From: JAQSWP01 sp050185515
GTDB lineage: Bacteria; Pseudomonadota; Alphaproteobacteria; Reyranellales; JAQSWP01
Direction: 5' to 3'
Length of the DNA stretch: 10,283 nt
Assembly: GCA_050185515.1 (NCBI GenBank)
Contig: JBFWZG010000131.1
Span: forward strand, 1-10,283
Part shown: positions 1-6,568 of the stretch, one piece after another
Layout: each line of letters begins with the position of its first letter
Numbering within the stretch: the stretch's first letter is position 1
Made by a program: the position numbers and the translations under genes
Notes under the pieces: model-generated
The model's input: the letters and a program-made list of their open reading frames with translations, nothing else
Database searches by the model: none
What the model was told of the DNA's origin: nothing

Positions 1-1307
1 TGATAGCCCTCGTCGATCATCGCCTTGGCGAAGTCGAGCGTCGTCACCCCCGTGCCCTTGAGGAAGGAATCGTCGAACAGCGCCTCGTGCATGCAGGTAC
101 CGGGGAAGGCCGGGCTCATCACGTCCTTCAGCCGCGCCAGCACGTAGTTGGCGTTCAATACCGCGTCGGAGGCCACCTGCCACAGCCCGTCGCTGCCATG
201 GCTCAGCATGTAGGCCAGTGCCCGCACAAACATGCCCATCTGGCCATGGAAGGCCTTGAGCCGGCCGAACGGCTGGCCGTCGACCTCGGCGCCCGCCTCG
301 GCGACACGCCATACGTCGCCGTCCTTCACCGTCCAGGGATACGGCGCGAAGGGCGCCAGCGCCGCCGACAGCACCACCGGGCCCGAACCCGGCCCGCCGC
401 CCCCATGCGGCGTCGAGAAGGTCTTGTGCAGGTTGATGTGCATGCAGTCGATGCCGAGATCGCCCGGCCGCACGCGCCCGACGATGGCGTTGAAGTTGGC
501 GCCGTCGCAGTAGAAATAGGCGCCGGCCTCGTGCACCGCATCGGCGACTTCGCGGATGTCGCGCTCGAACAGGCCGCAGGTGTTGGGGTTGGTCAGCATG
601 ATCGCCGCCACGTCCGGCCCCAGCGCCGCCTTGACAGCCGCGACGTCGACCCGGCCCTGCTTGTTGGCGGGAATCGCCTCGACGCTGAAGCCCAGCGAGG
701 CGGCAGTCGCGGGATTGGTGCCGTGCGCCGATTCCGGCACCAGCACGCGCTTGCGCCGGTCGCCCTCGCCGCGCGCTTCCAGCGCGGCGCGGATCGCCAC
801 CATGCCGCACAATTCCCCGTGCGCGCCGGCCGCCGGCGACAGCGCCACCGCCGGCATGCCGGTCAGCGTCTTCAGCCAGTGCGCCAGCAGGTCGATCATC
901 TCCAGCGCGCCCTGCACCGTCGATTGCGGCTGCAGCGGATGGATATCGGCGAAGCCCGCCAGCCGCGCCATCTTCTCGTTCAGGCGCGGGTTGTGCTTCA
1001 TGGTGCACGAGCCCAGCGGGTAGACGCCCATGTCGATGGCGTAGTTCTTCTGCGACAGGCGGGTGTAGTGCTGCACCACCTGCGGCTCGGACAGGCCAGG
1101 CAGGCCGACCGCGCCCTGGCGCTCCAGCCCGCCGAGGCGGGATTTCACGTGCGGGGCCGGCGGCAGGTCGACGCCGGTGCTGCCGGGCGAATCCTGTTCG
1201 AAGATCAGGCTTTCCTCGAGCTGCAGCGCCCGGTTGCCGGTGAAGGTCTGTTTCGTCGCATCGGCCTCGCCCACCGGCCGGCCGCTGCGTCCCTGGCTGC
1301 GATCCAT
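1..1307 (-). CDS. gcvPB: Glycine dehydrogenase (decarboxylating) subunit 2, GcvPB (C-terminus cut by window edge)
   Basis: This is the PLP-binding half of the split P-protein of the glycine cleavage system. It decarboxylates glycine and loads the aminomethyl group onto lipoylated H-protein in the cytoplasm. About 435 codons are visible; the family is usually near 480-520 residues, so the C-terminal part lies beyond position 1. Family signatures are intact: GSCTMKHNPR at residues 99-108, an ESAHGTNPA stretch, and the PLP-lysine motif NLHKTFSTPHGGGGPG with Lys295 (codon at 425-423). The start is the ATG at 1307-1305, preceded by a perfect AGGAGG Shine-Dalgarno (1320-1315) at 7 nt spacing. The ATG overlaps the gcvPA stop by one base (TGATG), implying translational coupling and a fixed 1:1 subunit ratio. 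Identity is very secure. Confidence 0.96.
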   Translation of the reverse strand, partial: MDRSQGRSGRPVGEADATKQTFTGNRALQLEESLIFEQDSPGSTGVDLPPAPHVKSRLGGLERQGAVGLPGLSEPQVVQHYTRLSQKNYAIDMGVYPLGSCTMKHNPRLNEKMARLAGFADIHPLQPQSTVQGALEMIDLLAHWLKTLTGMPAVALSPAAGAHGELCGMVAIRAALEARGEGDRRKRVLVPESAHGTNPATAASLGFSVEAIPANKQGRVDVAAVKAALGPDVAAIMLTNPNTCGLFERDIREVADAVHEAGAYFYCDGANFNAIVGRVRPGDLGIDCMHINLHKTFSTPHGGGGPGSGPVVLSAALAPFAPYPWTVKDGDVWRVAEAGAEVDGQPFGRLKAFHGQMGMFVRALAYMLSHGSDGLWQVASDAVLNANYVLARLKDVMSPAFPGTCMHEALFDDSFLKGTGVTTLDFAKAMIDEGY

Positions 1308-2650
1308 CACAGCACCTCCTTCAGCGCCGCCACCAGCGCATCCATATCGGCTTCGCTGGTGGTCTCGGTCGCCGCCAGCAGCAGCAGATTCGTCGCCGCG
1401 GGCTCCTTGGGCAGCAGGCGGGACACGGGCAGCCCGCCCAGGATCCGCCGCTTCGCCAGCGCCTCGACCACGGGCGCGGCCGGCCTGGCGAGGCGCACCG
1501 TGAACTCGTTGAAGAAGGCGTCGTTTAGAACCTCGACGCCTTTCATGCCGGCGAGCCTGTCGGCGAGCTGACAGGCCCTGGCGTGGTTCAGCGCCGCCAG
1601 ATCGCGCAGACCCTTCTCGCCCAGCAGCGAAAGATGGATGGTAAAGGCCAGCGCGCACAGACCGGCATTGGTGCAGATGTTCGACGTCGCCTTCTCGCGG
1701 CGGATATGCTGCTCGCGCGTCGACAGGGTGAGCACGTAGCCGCGCTTGCCGTCGGCATCGACCGTCTCGCCGGCCAGGCGTCCGGGCATCTGCCGCACGT
1801 ATTTTTCGCGCGTGGCGAACAGCCCGACATAGGGGCCGCCGAAATTCAGCGCGTTGCCCAGCGACTGGCCCTCGCCGACCACGATATCGGCCCCCATCTC
1901 GCCCGGCGATTTCAGCGCGGCCAAGGCCAGGATTTCGGTCACTACCACGATCAGCAGCGCACCCTTCTCGCGGCAGGCGGTCGCCAGCGCCGAATGATCG
2001 CGCAGCCGGCCGAAGAACGAGGGGTACTGCACCACGACGCAGGAGGTGTCGGCGTCGATCTTCGCCGCCAGATCCTCGCCGCCGGCGATGTCGGCTGGTT
2101 GCGAATCGACCGTGAACCCGGTGAAGCGTCCCAGCGTCTCGACCACTTCGCGGTAATGCGGATGCAGGCCGCCCGACACCAGCGCCTTGCTGCGGCGGGT
2201 CACGCGATTGGCCATCGCCACCGCCTCGGCGGTGGCGGTGGAGCCGTCGTACATCGAGGCGTTGGCCACATCCATGCCGGTGAGCAGCGCCACCTGGGTC
2301 TGGAACTCGAACAGGTATTGCAGCGTGCCCTGCGTCACTTCGGGCTGGTAGGGCGTATAGGAGGTCAGGAACTCGCCGCGCTGGATCAGGTAGTCGACCG
2401 TGGCCGGCACGTGATGGCGATAGGCGCCGGCGCCGATGAAGAACGGCACCGAGCCGGCGGCGATGTTCTTCGCCGCCATCGCCGCGAGCTGGCGCTCGAC
2501 GTCCATCTCGCCGGCGTGGCGCGGCAGCTCGACCGGGCCGGCAAGTCGCGCCGCCTTCGGCACGTCCTCGAACAGCGCATCGATCGACTTGACGCCGATC
2601 GCGCCCAGCATGGCGCCGCGATCGGCCTCGGTCAGCGGCAGGTAGCGCAT
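1307..2650 (-). CDS. gcvPA: Glycine dehydrogenase (decarboxylating) subunit 1, GcvPA
   Basis: This is the N-terminal-type half of the split P-protein, 447 aa, a normal length. It forms the glycine decarboxylase with GcvPB. Family blocks are seen at residues 70-118 (FIGAGAYRHHVPATVDYL, followed by SYTPYQPEVTQGTLQYLFEFQT) and at 309-332 (STREQHIRREKATSNICTN). The open frame extends upstream to 2995, but that stretch lies over gcvH in another frame and is arginine/glycine-rich shadow coding. I place the start at the ATG 2650-2648, which gives the usual MRYLPLT-type N-terminus, overlaps the gcvH stop by one base (TGATG), and has an AAGGGG ribosome site within gcvH's last codons. The subunit lacks the PLP lysine, as expected, since that is in GcvPB. 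Confidence 0.96.
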   Translation of the reverse strand: MRYLPLTEADRGAMLGAIGVKSIDALFEDVPKAARLAGPVELPRHAGEMDVERQLAAMAAKNIAAGSVPFFIGAGAYRHHVPATVDYLIQRGEFLTSYTPYQPEVTQGTLQYLFEFQTQVALLTGMDVANASMYDGSTATAEAVAMANRVTRRSKALVSGGLHPHYREVVETLGRFTGFTVDSQPADIAGGEDLAAKIDADTSCVVVQYPSFFGRLRDHSALATACREKGALLIVVVTEILALAALKSPGEMGADIVVGEGQSLGNALNFGGPYVGLFATREKYVRQMPGRLAGETVDADGKRGYVLTLSTREQHIRREKATSNICTNAGLCALAFTIHLSLLGEKGLRDLAALNHARACQLADRLAGMKGVEVLNDAFFNEFTVRLARPAAPVVEALAKRRILGGLPVSRLLPKEPAATNLLLLAATETTSEADMDALVAALKEVL

Positions 2651-3021
2651 CAGGCCAGCCCCTTCACGAATTCGGCGTATCCGGCCTCGTCCATCAACCC
2701 GTCCAGCTCGCCCGTGTCGGCGATCCGGACCTTGAAGAACCAGCCCTCGCCCATGGGATCGGAATTGACCAGCGCCGGATTGTCGGCCAGCGCCGCATTG
2801 CCCTCGACGACTTCGCCGGTCACCGGCGAATAGACGTCGGACGCGGCCTTGACCGATTCGACCACGGCCGCTTCGCCGCCCTTGGCGAGTTTCCTGCCGG
2901 CCTCCGGCACCTCGACATAGACGATGTCGCCCAGCTGGCTCTGCGCGTAGTCGGTGATGCCGACCGTGCCGACATCGCCCTCGACCGAGATCCATTCATG
3001 CTCTTCGCTGAATCGTTTCAT
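2650..3021 (-). CDS. gcvH: Glycine cleavage system H protein (lipoyl carrier)
   Basis: This is a 123-aa lipoyl carrier, the normal size for H-protein. It shuttles the methylamine group from the P-protein to the T-protein on a lipoamide arm and is reoxidised by the L-protein (dihydrolipoamide dehydrogenase), which is not encoded here. The N-terminus reads MKRFSEEHEWI, typical of the family. The lipoylation site is ESVKAASDVYSP with Lys58 as the lipoyl acceptor, followed by the conserved SPVTGEVVEGN. The C-terminal GEGWFFKVR motif is also standard. The ATG at 3021-3019 follows the gcvT stop by 14 nt and has a GAAGGGG ribosome site overlapping the end of gcvT. An open frame continues upstream through gcvT in the same frame, but that extension is a shadow of gcvT. 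Confidence 0.97.
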   Translation of the reverse strand: MKRFSEEHEWISVEGDVGTVGITDYAQSQLGDIVYVEVPEAGRKLAKGGEAAVVESVKAASDVYSPVTGEVVEGNAALADNPALVNSDPMGEGWFFKVRIADTGELDGLMDEAGYAEFVKGLA

Positions 3022-3035
3022 CACGCAAAGCCCCT

Positions 3036-4154
3036 TCAGTCCTTGTGATAGCTTTTCTTCACGAACGGCATTTTCACGATCTCGGCCGCCAGCCTCTTGC
3101 CGCGCACCACCAGGCCGATCTTCGCGCCGATCTCGGCATGGCCGCGATCGACGTAGCCCATGGCGATCGGCCGGCCGAGCGACGGCGAGAAGCCGCCGCT
3201 GGTGACGATGCCGATCCTGGCCCCCGAAGCGTCGACGATTTCGCTCCCCTCGCGCGCCGGAGCGCGACCTTCGGGCAATATGCCGACCCGCCGCCGCGGC
3301 GGTCCCGACGCGATCTGGCGCACGATGATCGTATCGCCGGGAAAGCCGCCGACGTTGCGGCGATGCTTGGGGATAGACCACAGCAGCCCGGCCTCGATCG
3401 GGCTGGTCGTGGTGTCGATGTCGTGGCCGTAGAGGCAGAGCCCGGCTTCGAGCCGCAGCGAATCCCGCGCCCCCAGCCCGACCGGCTTGACCTCCGGCTG
3501 CGCCAGCAGCGCCCGCGCCAGCGCCTCGGTCTTTTCCTTCGGCACCGAGATCTCGCAGCCGTCCTCGCCGGTATAGCCCGAACGGGTGATGTAGAGTTCC
3601 GCGCCCTGCCAGGAGAAGCGCTCGCCGGTCATGAATTTCAGCGCCGACACGCCGGGCACGACGCGCTCCAGCGACGCCACCGCCTGCGGTCCCTGCAGCG
3701 CGAGCAGTCCCTGGCTCTCCAGGATACGTATCGCCGTGTTGCCGGTCATCGCCTCCTGGAGCCGGGCGAAGTCGTCCTGCTTGCAGGCGGCATTGACCAC
3801 CAGCACCAGATGGCTGCCGGCATTGGTGACCATCAGATCGTCGTAGATGCCGCCGGTTGCGGTCGTGAATTGCGTGTAGCGCTGGCGGCCGGGTTCCAGA
3901 GACTTGATGTCGCCCGGCGTCAGACGTTCGACGATGTCGGCCGCTTCCGGACCCTCGATCCAGCACTGGCCCATATGCGACACGTCGAACAGGCCGGCGG
4001 CGGCGCGAGTGTGCAGGTGCTCGGCGAGAATGCCGCCCGGATACTGCACCGGCATGTCGTAGCCGGCGAACGGCACCATTTTGGCGCCGAGCTCGACATG
4101 CAGCGCGTGCAGGGGGGTCTTGAGCAGTGTCTGATCGGCGTTCGGCTCGCTCAC
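3036..4154 (-). CDS. gcvT: Glycine cleavage system T protein (aminomethyltransferase)
   Basis: This is the 372-aa aminomethyltransferase. It moves the methylene group from H-protein to tetrahydrofolate, releasing ammonia and making 5,10-methylene-THF. The folate-binding N-terminal domain shows PFAGYDMPVQYPGGI (28-42), LFDVSHMGQ (55-63) and GGIYDDLMVTNAG (101-113); the Asp105/Asp106 pair includes the catalytic aspartate of the family. The C-terminal part has the GYTGEDGCEI and LGARDSLRLEAGLCLYGHD signatures. The start codon is GTG (4154-4152), giving MSEPNADQTLLKTPLH; a GGGAGA ribosome site lies at 4169-4164. It is the first gene of the operon, about 60 nt downstream of the glycine riboswitch, so riboswitch control would act directly on its translation or on the whole transcript. 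Confidence 0.96.
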   Translation of the reverse strand: MSEPNADQTLLKTPLHALHVELGAKMVPFAGYDMPVQYPGGILAEHLHTRAAAGLFDVSHMGQCWIEGPEAADIVERLTPGDIKSLEPGRQRYTQFTTATGGIYDDLMVTNAGSHLVLVVNAACKQDDFARLQEAMTGNTAIRILESQGLLALQGPQAVASLERVVPGVSALKFMTGERFSWQGAELYITRSGYTGEDGCEISVPKEKTEALARALLAQPEVKPVGLGARDSLRLEAGLCLYGHDIDTTTSPIEAGLLWSIPKHRRNVGGFPGDTIIVRQIASGPPRRRVGILPEGRAPAREGSEIVDASGARIGIVTSGGFSPSLGRPIAMGYVDRGHAEIGAKIGLVVRGKRLAAEIVKMPFVKKSYHKD

Positions 4155-4169
4155 GCGTCTCTTTCTCCC
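4155..4169 (-). promoter_or_regulatory. Ribosome-binding region of gcvT, complementary to aptamer 2
   Basis: The 15 nt before the GTG start read GGGAGAAAGAGACGC. GGGAGA supplies the Shine-Dalgarno. The last 11 nt (GAAAGAGACGC) can pair at 9 of 11 positions with GCGAATCTTTC in the 3' strand of aptamer 2 (4243-4233). Because that strand is part of the folded glycine aptamer, ligand binding and ribosome-site masking would be mutually exclusive. This is an inference from complementarity. Confidence 0.55.
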
Positions 4170-4180
4170 GTGCCAGAATC

Positions 4181-4214
4181 GGTCGGGTCCGCCGCATGAC
4201 GCGGCGATCCGACC
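4181..4214 (-). other. Strong hairpin between riboswitch aptamer 2 and gcvT
   Basis: On the minus strand, GGTCGG (4214-4209) pairs with CCGACC (4186-4181), and CGCCGC (4206-4201) pairs with GCGGCG (4195-4190), closed by a 5-nt loop with a small 2x3 internal loop. It starts 2 nt after aptamer 2 and ends 26 nt before the GTG. There is no U-tract after it (next bases GATTCTGG), so it is not a canonical intrinsic terminator. It may be a spacer helix that stacks on aptamer 2, or a Rho-related or translational element of the expression platform. Confidence 0.6.
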
Positions 4215-4216
4215 CC

Positions 4217-4420
4217 CTCTGTCGCACGACCTGAAAGATTCGCGTCGGCCGGCGCGGCCGGCTTCAGCTTACTTCTTCGGTGAGCGATGCCGGCCCGCGC
4301 CGGTCGTCGCTGCTTTCCAGAGTTCCCTCTTCCTGCGCTCCGTTTGCCTGAGAGTTTCCGGGGCGGTTGCTCCTTCGGCGCCGGCATTTCGCCGGTCTCT
4401 CCCGCAGGTTTCATCGGGAA
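4217..4420 (-). ncRNA. Tandem glycine riboswitch (two aptamers plus leader-linker kink-turn)
   Basis: This is a cis-regulatory RNA in the gcv leader. Aptamer 1 (about 4408-4332) is closed by CCTGCG/CGCAGG and carries GGGAGAG, GCCGAAGGAGCAA and AACTCTCAGGCAAA. Aptamer 2 (about 4322-4217) is closed by CTCTG/CAGAG and carries CTCTGGAAAG, CACCGAAGAAGTAA and AATCTTTCAGGT. The leader TTCCC (4420-4416) pairs with GGGAA in the linker (4327-4323), flanked by GATGA and AAGA, which matches the known P0 kink-turn of full-length glycine riboswitches. In aptamer 2 a G-C pair of the GGAG/CTCT helix of aptamer 1 is replaced by A-U (GAAG/CTTT), a compensating change. Known family members usually turn gcv on when glycine binds. 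Identification rests on motif order and pairing read by eye. Confidence 0.95.
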
Positions 4421-4426
4421 TGACCG

Positions 4427-4455
4427 ACCTTAGAGGCCCCCATTCGCAGGCGCAA
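4427..4455 (-). promoter_or_regulatory. Candidate sigma-70-type promoter of the gcv operon
   Basis: On the minus strand, TTGCGC (4455-4450) and TAAGGT (4432-4427) are separated by exactly 17 bp. They match the -35 and -10 consensus at 4/6 and 3/6. Transcription would begin near 4420, right where the riboswitch P0 leader strand starts. The position is convincing but the boxes are weak. Confidence 0.4.
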
Positions 4456-4511
4456 CGCGGCATTCCGCTCGTGCGGGAGATTCCGGTGGAAAGGTTGCCG
4501 TTCGGTCGGCA

Positions 4512-4531
4512 AATTGAGTGCTCACTCAGTT
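4512..4531. promoter_or_regulatory. Near-palindromic operator, probably bound by the adjacent TetR regulator
   Basis: TGAGTG-CT-CACTCA is a perfect 6-bp inverted repeat with a 2-bp centre (4515-4528). It extends to a 20-bp AATTGAGTG-CT-CACTCAGTT with one mismatched pair. Size, symmetry and location (19 nt before the regulator's ATG, in the divergent region shared with gcv) fit an autoregulatory TetR-family operator. It is 57 bp from the candidate gcv -35 box, so direct repression of gcv from this site is less certain. Confidence 0.65.
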
Positions 4532-4549
4532 CCGGGTTTCGGGGATGTC

Positions 4550-5149
4550 ATGGGCAAGGCGGCGGAGACCAGGAGCAGGATCGAACGGGCGGCGCTGACC
4601 CTGTTCGTGGCCCGCGGCGTGGCGGAAACCACCACCCGCGAGATCGCCCTCGCCGCCGGCATCGCCGAGGGCACCATCTATCGCCATTTCGAGTCCAAGG
4701 AAGCGATGGCGACGGAGCTGTTCCTGCGCGTCCACAACGGGCTGGCCGAACAGCTCGAGCGGGCCCAGCGCGGCAGAACCGGCCTGCAGGAGAAATCGCG
4801 CGCCATCGTCGAAGCCTATTGCCGGGCGGCCGACGACGACTGGCTGCTGTTCTCCTACCACCTGCTGTCGCAGCACCAGCACATGATCCAGGTCAGGATC
4901 GAGCAGGCCAATCCGGTATCCGTGGTGCGCGAGATCGTGCGCAGGGCGATGGCCGCCGGCGAAATTCCAAAGCGAGACGTCGACGTGGTGACGGCCATGA
5001 CCATGGGCATCGTGCTGCAGCCGGCGATTCATAAAGTCTATGGCCGCATCACGGGCCCGCTGTCGGACCATGTCGAGATCCTGGCCGAAGGCGTCTGGGC
5101 GACGCTGTGCGGCAGGACGCCACGCGCGCAGCGACAGTCGAAGACCTGA
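4550..5149 (+). CDS. TetR/AcrR-family transcriptional regulator
   Basis: This is a 199-aa one-component DNA-binding repressor. The N-terminal TetR domain spans about residues 8-55; its helix-turn-helix is TTREIALAAGIAEGTIYRHF followed by ESKEAM (28-53). The C-terminal ligand or dimer domain is helical and not recognisable to a ligand class. I choose ATG 4550, preceded by GGGG at 5 nt. An in-frame TTG at 4514 would add 12 residues, but it lies inside the 4512-4531 palindrome and is therefore unlikely. The gene is divergent from gcv and convergent with the TPR gene, whose stop is 4 nt away. The regulator probably represses itself through the palindrome; other targets are unknown. Specific function (efflux, fatty acid or other control) cannot be read from the sequence. 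Confidence 0.92.
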   Translation: MGKAAETRSRIERAALTLFVARGVAETTTREIALAAGIAEGTIYRHFESKEAMATELFLRVHNGLAEQLERAQRGRTGLQEKSRAIVEAYCRAADDDWLLFSYHLLSQHQHMIQVRIEQANPVSVVREIVRRAMAAGEIPKRDVDVVTAMTMGIVLQPAIHKVYGRITGPLSDHVEILAEGVWATLCGRTPRAQRQSKT

Positions 5150-5153
5150 GAAG

Positions 5154-6449
5154 CTAGGCCAGACCGGCGACCGCAAGGCTGGGGCGGCGATCGGCCATGC
5201 CGGCCAGCAATCGATGCGCTTGCGCTGCCTGGCCGGCCTTGAGATGCGCCGCGAGCAGCGTGTTGCTTACCAGGTCGCGCTGGGCGCGGCTGCCGCCGAT
5301 CCGCACGGTCTCCGCCAGAGCCGAATCGAGCATGGCAATGGCGTTCGCCCAATCACCGCGCGCATAGGCGCTCAGGCCTCGGGCGATGCGCGGCACCACG
5401 TCGCCCGTCGGCGACTGACCGGCGCCGGCGCGGCGTTCGAGCTCGGCGACCAGTGCCAGAACGCCGTCGTCGTCTCCCGTCGCGATCCCGGCCAGTGCCC
5501 GGTGGACGTCGACGAAGAAAATGCCGGGCTTGGGAAAGGCCTGCTGCACATAGGCGTAGACCTCGCGCCACAGCTCCGGCTGCGGCTTCTGTCCCGCCAG
5601 CTCCGACCGCCACAGGAAGGACGGCGCGTCGGTCGCCACGTTCAGCGCCGGCCCCCAGGCCGCGCCGGGATGCACCTGCGACCGGTAGATTTCCCAGGCG
5701 CCTTCGGCATCGCCCAACACCAGGCGCGAAAGCGCCATGTGCCAGGAGATATGGCAATGCATCAGCCCCTCGCGCGGATAGCGAGGCAGCCAGGCCGAGA
5801 GGTATTCCAGCGCGGCGCGATCCTCGCCCCGTTCGTAGAGCACGTGCGCCTTGATATGCGCCCCATGCGCACTGCCCGGCCGGACCGCCAGGCTGCGCTC
5901 GATATGCTCCCGCGCCTCTTCCAGCCGGCCCATCTCCTCCAGCGCGAAGGCATAGACCATCTGGAACCACCAGTCCTCGCCCAGATGCGGACGCAGCGCG
6001 TCGAGAAACTCGACCTGCTCGGGCTCGCGCTGCTGGCGGCCGCTGAAGCCGATCAGCCCGAACACGCCGGTGGCCGGAGCCGCCACCATGGCATCGCGCG
6101 GATGCTGCGCCAGATGCGCTCGCGTCGCGGCCAGCGCCTGCCCGCCCCTGCCTTCGATCGGCAGGCACAGCACGTCGACATGGCTGCGCTCGCGATCGCT
6201 GGCGGCGTCCGCAAGCTCGCGGGCCCGCGCTGCCGCCTCGCGCGCCTGGGCCATGTCGCCGACCACGAACAGGGCGCGGGCCAGCGCCGCATGCGGCAGT
6301 GCGAAGGTCGGATCGGCCACAGTCGCCCTTTGCAGATGCGCCTCGGCGCCGTACTCGGCCGACAATACGCAATCGCAGCCCTCGACATAGGCATCGCGCG
6401 CGGATTTCGAGGACGTGCTGATCGGCAGGCCGAAACGGTCGGATAACAT
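5154..6449 (-). CDS. Tetratricopeptide-repeat protein, TTC38-like
   Basis: This 431-aa protein is predicted to be cytoplasmic (no signal peptide or membrane segment). It is built of degenerate TPR-like helical pairs, for example ADPTFALPHAALARALFVVGD near residues 45-65, GRLEEAREHIERSLAVRPGS near 195-215, and GDWANAIAMLDSALAE near the C-terminus. The N-terminus DRFGLPISTSSKSARDAYVEG and overall length resemble the family of human TTC38 and its bacterial homologues; the molecular role of that family is not established. The ATG is at 6449-6447 with only a weak ribosome site (GAAG). Upstream, 6450-6568 holds no gene; it contains a TTGTC-N6-GACAA inverted repeat (6502-6517) and no convincing promoter. 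It may be transcribed alone or by read-through from the lipoprotein gene 119 nt upstream. Confidence 0.82.
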   Translation of the reverse strand: MLSDRFGLPISTSSKSARDAYVEGCDCVLSAEYGAEAHLQRATVADPTFALPHAALARALFVVGDMAQAREAAARARELADAASDRERSHVDVLCLPIEGRGGQALAATRAHLAQHPRDAMVAAPATGVFGLIGFSGRQQREPEQVEFLDALRPHLGEDWWFQMVYAFALEEMGRLEEAREHIERSLAVRPGSAHGAHIKAHVLYERGEDRAALEYLSAWLPRYPREGLMHCHISWHMALSRLVLGDAEGAWEIYRSQVHPGAAWGPALNVATDAPSFLWRSELAGQKPQPELWREVYAYVQQAFPKPGIFFVDVHRALAGIATGDDDGVLALVAELERRAGAGQSPTGDVVPRIARGLSAYARGDWANAIAMLDSALAETVRIGGSRAQRDLVSNTLLAAHLKAGQAAQAHRLLAGMADRRPSLAVAGLA

Positions 6450-6568
6450 CTGTCTTCGCCACTGGCAGTTTGCAGGCAGGTCAGCTGAAACTTTGCAGCA
6501 ATTGTCGCGGCGGACAAGCGGGCCCCTTCGCGCAGACGCGCGACGGCGTTCGACGGGACGATCGGGTT

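Noticed and set aside
87..1571. Long plus-strand open frame (494 codons) opposite gcvPB/gcvPA
   Set aside because: It is antisense to secure glycine dehydrogenase genes and rich in Arg, His, Gln and Ala, as expected of a shadow frame in GC-rich DNA; no domain is seen.
1583..2833. Plus-strand open frame (416 codons) opposite gcvPA/gcvH
   Set aside because: Antisense shadow with Arg/His/Gln-rich composition and no recognisable motif.
2651..2995. N-terminal extension of GcvPA
   Set aside because: The extension overlaps gcvH out of frame and is Arg/Gly-rich; ATG 2650 gives the standard N-terminus with a TGATG junction.
3045..4199. Plus-strand open frame (384 codons) opposite gcvT
   Set aside because: Antisense shadow; the gcvT frame on the other strand carries all conserved family motifs.
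4151..4414. Possible 87-aa leader peptide gene over the riboswitch
   Set aside because: It lies entirely on the conserved aptamer RNA, whose structure explains the sequence; the translated product is Lys/Arg/Pro/Gly-rich with no motif.
4514..4549. N-terminal extension of the TetR regulator from an in-frame TTG
   Set aside because: The TTG falls inside the operator-like palindrome and lacks a ribosome site, while ATG 4550 has GGGG at proper distance and gives the usual short N-terminus before the HTH.
5040..6446. Plus-strand open frame (468 codons) opposite the TPR gene
   Set aside because: Shadow coding; it would also overlap the regulator gene, and its translation is low-complexity Arg/Gln/His-rich.
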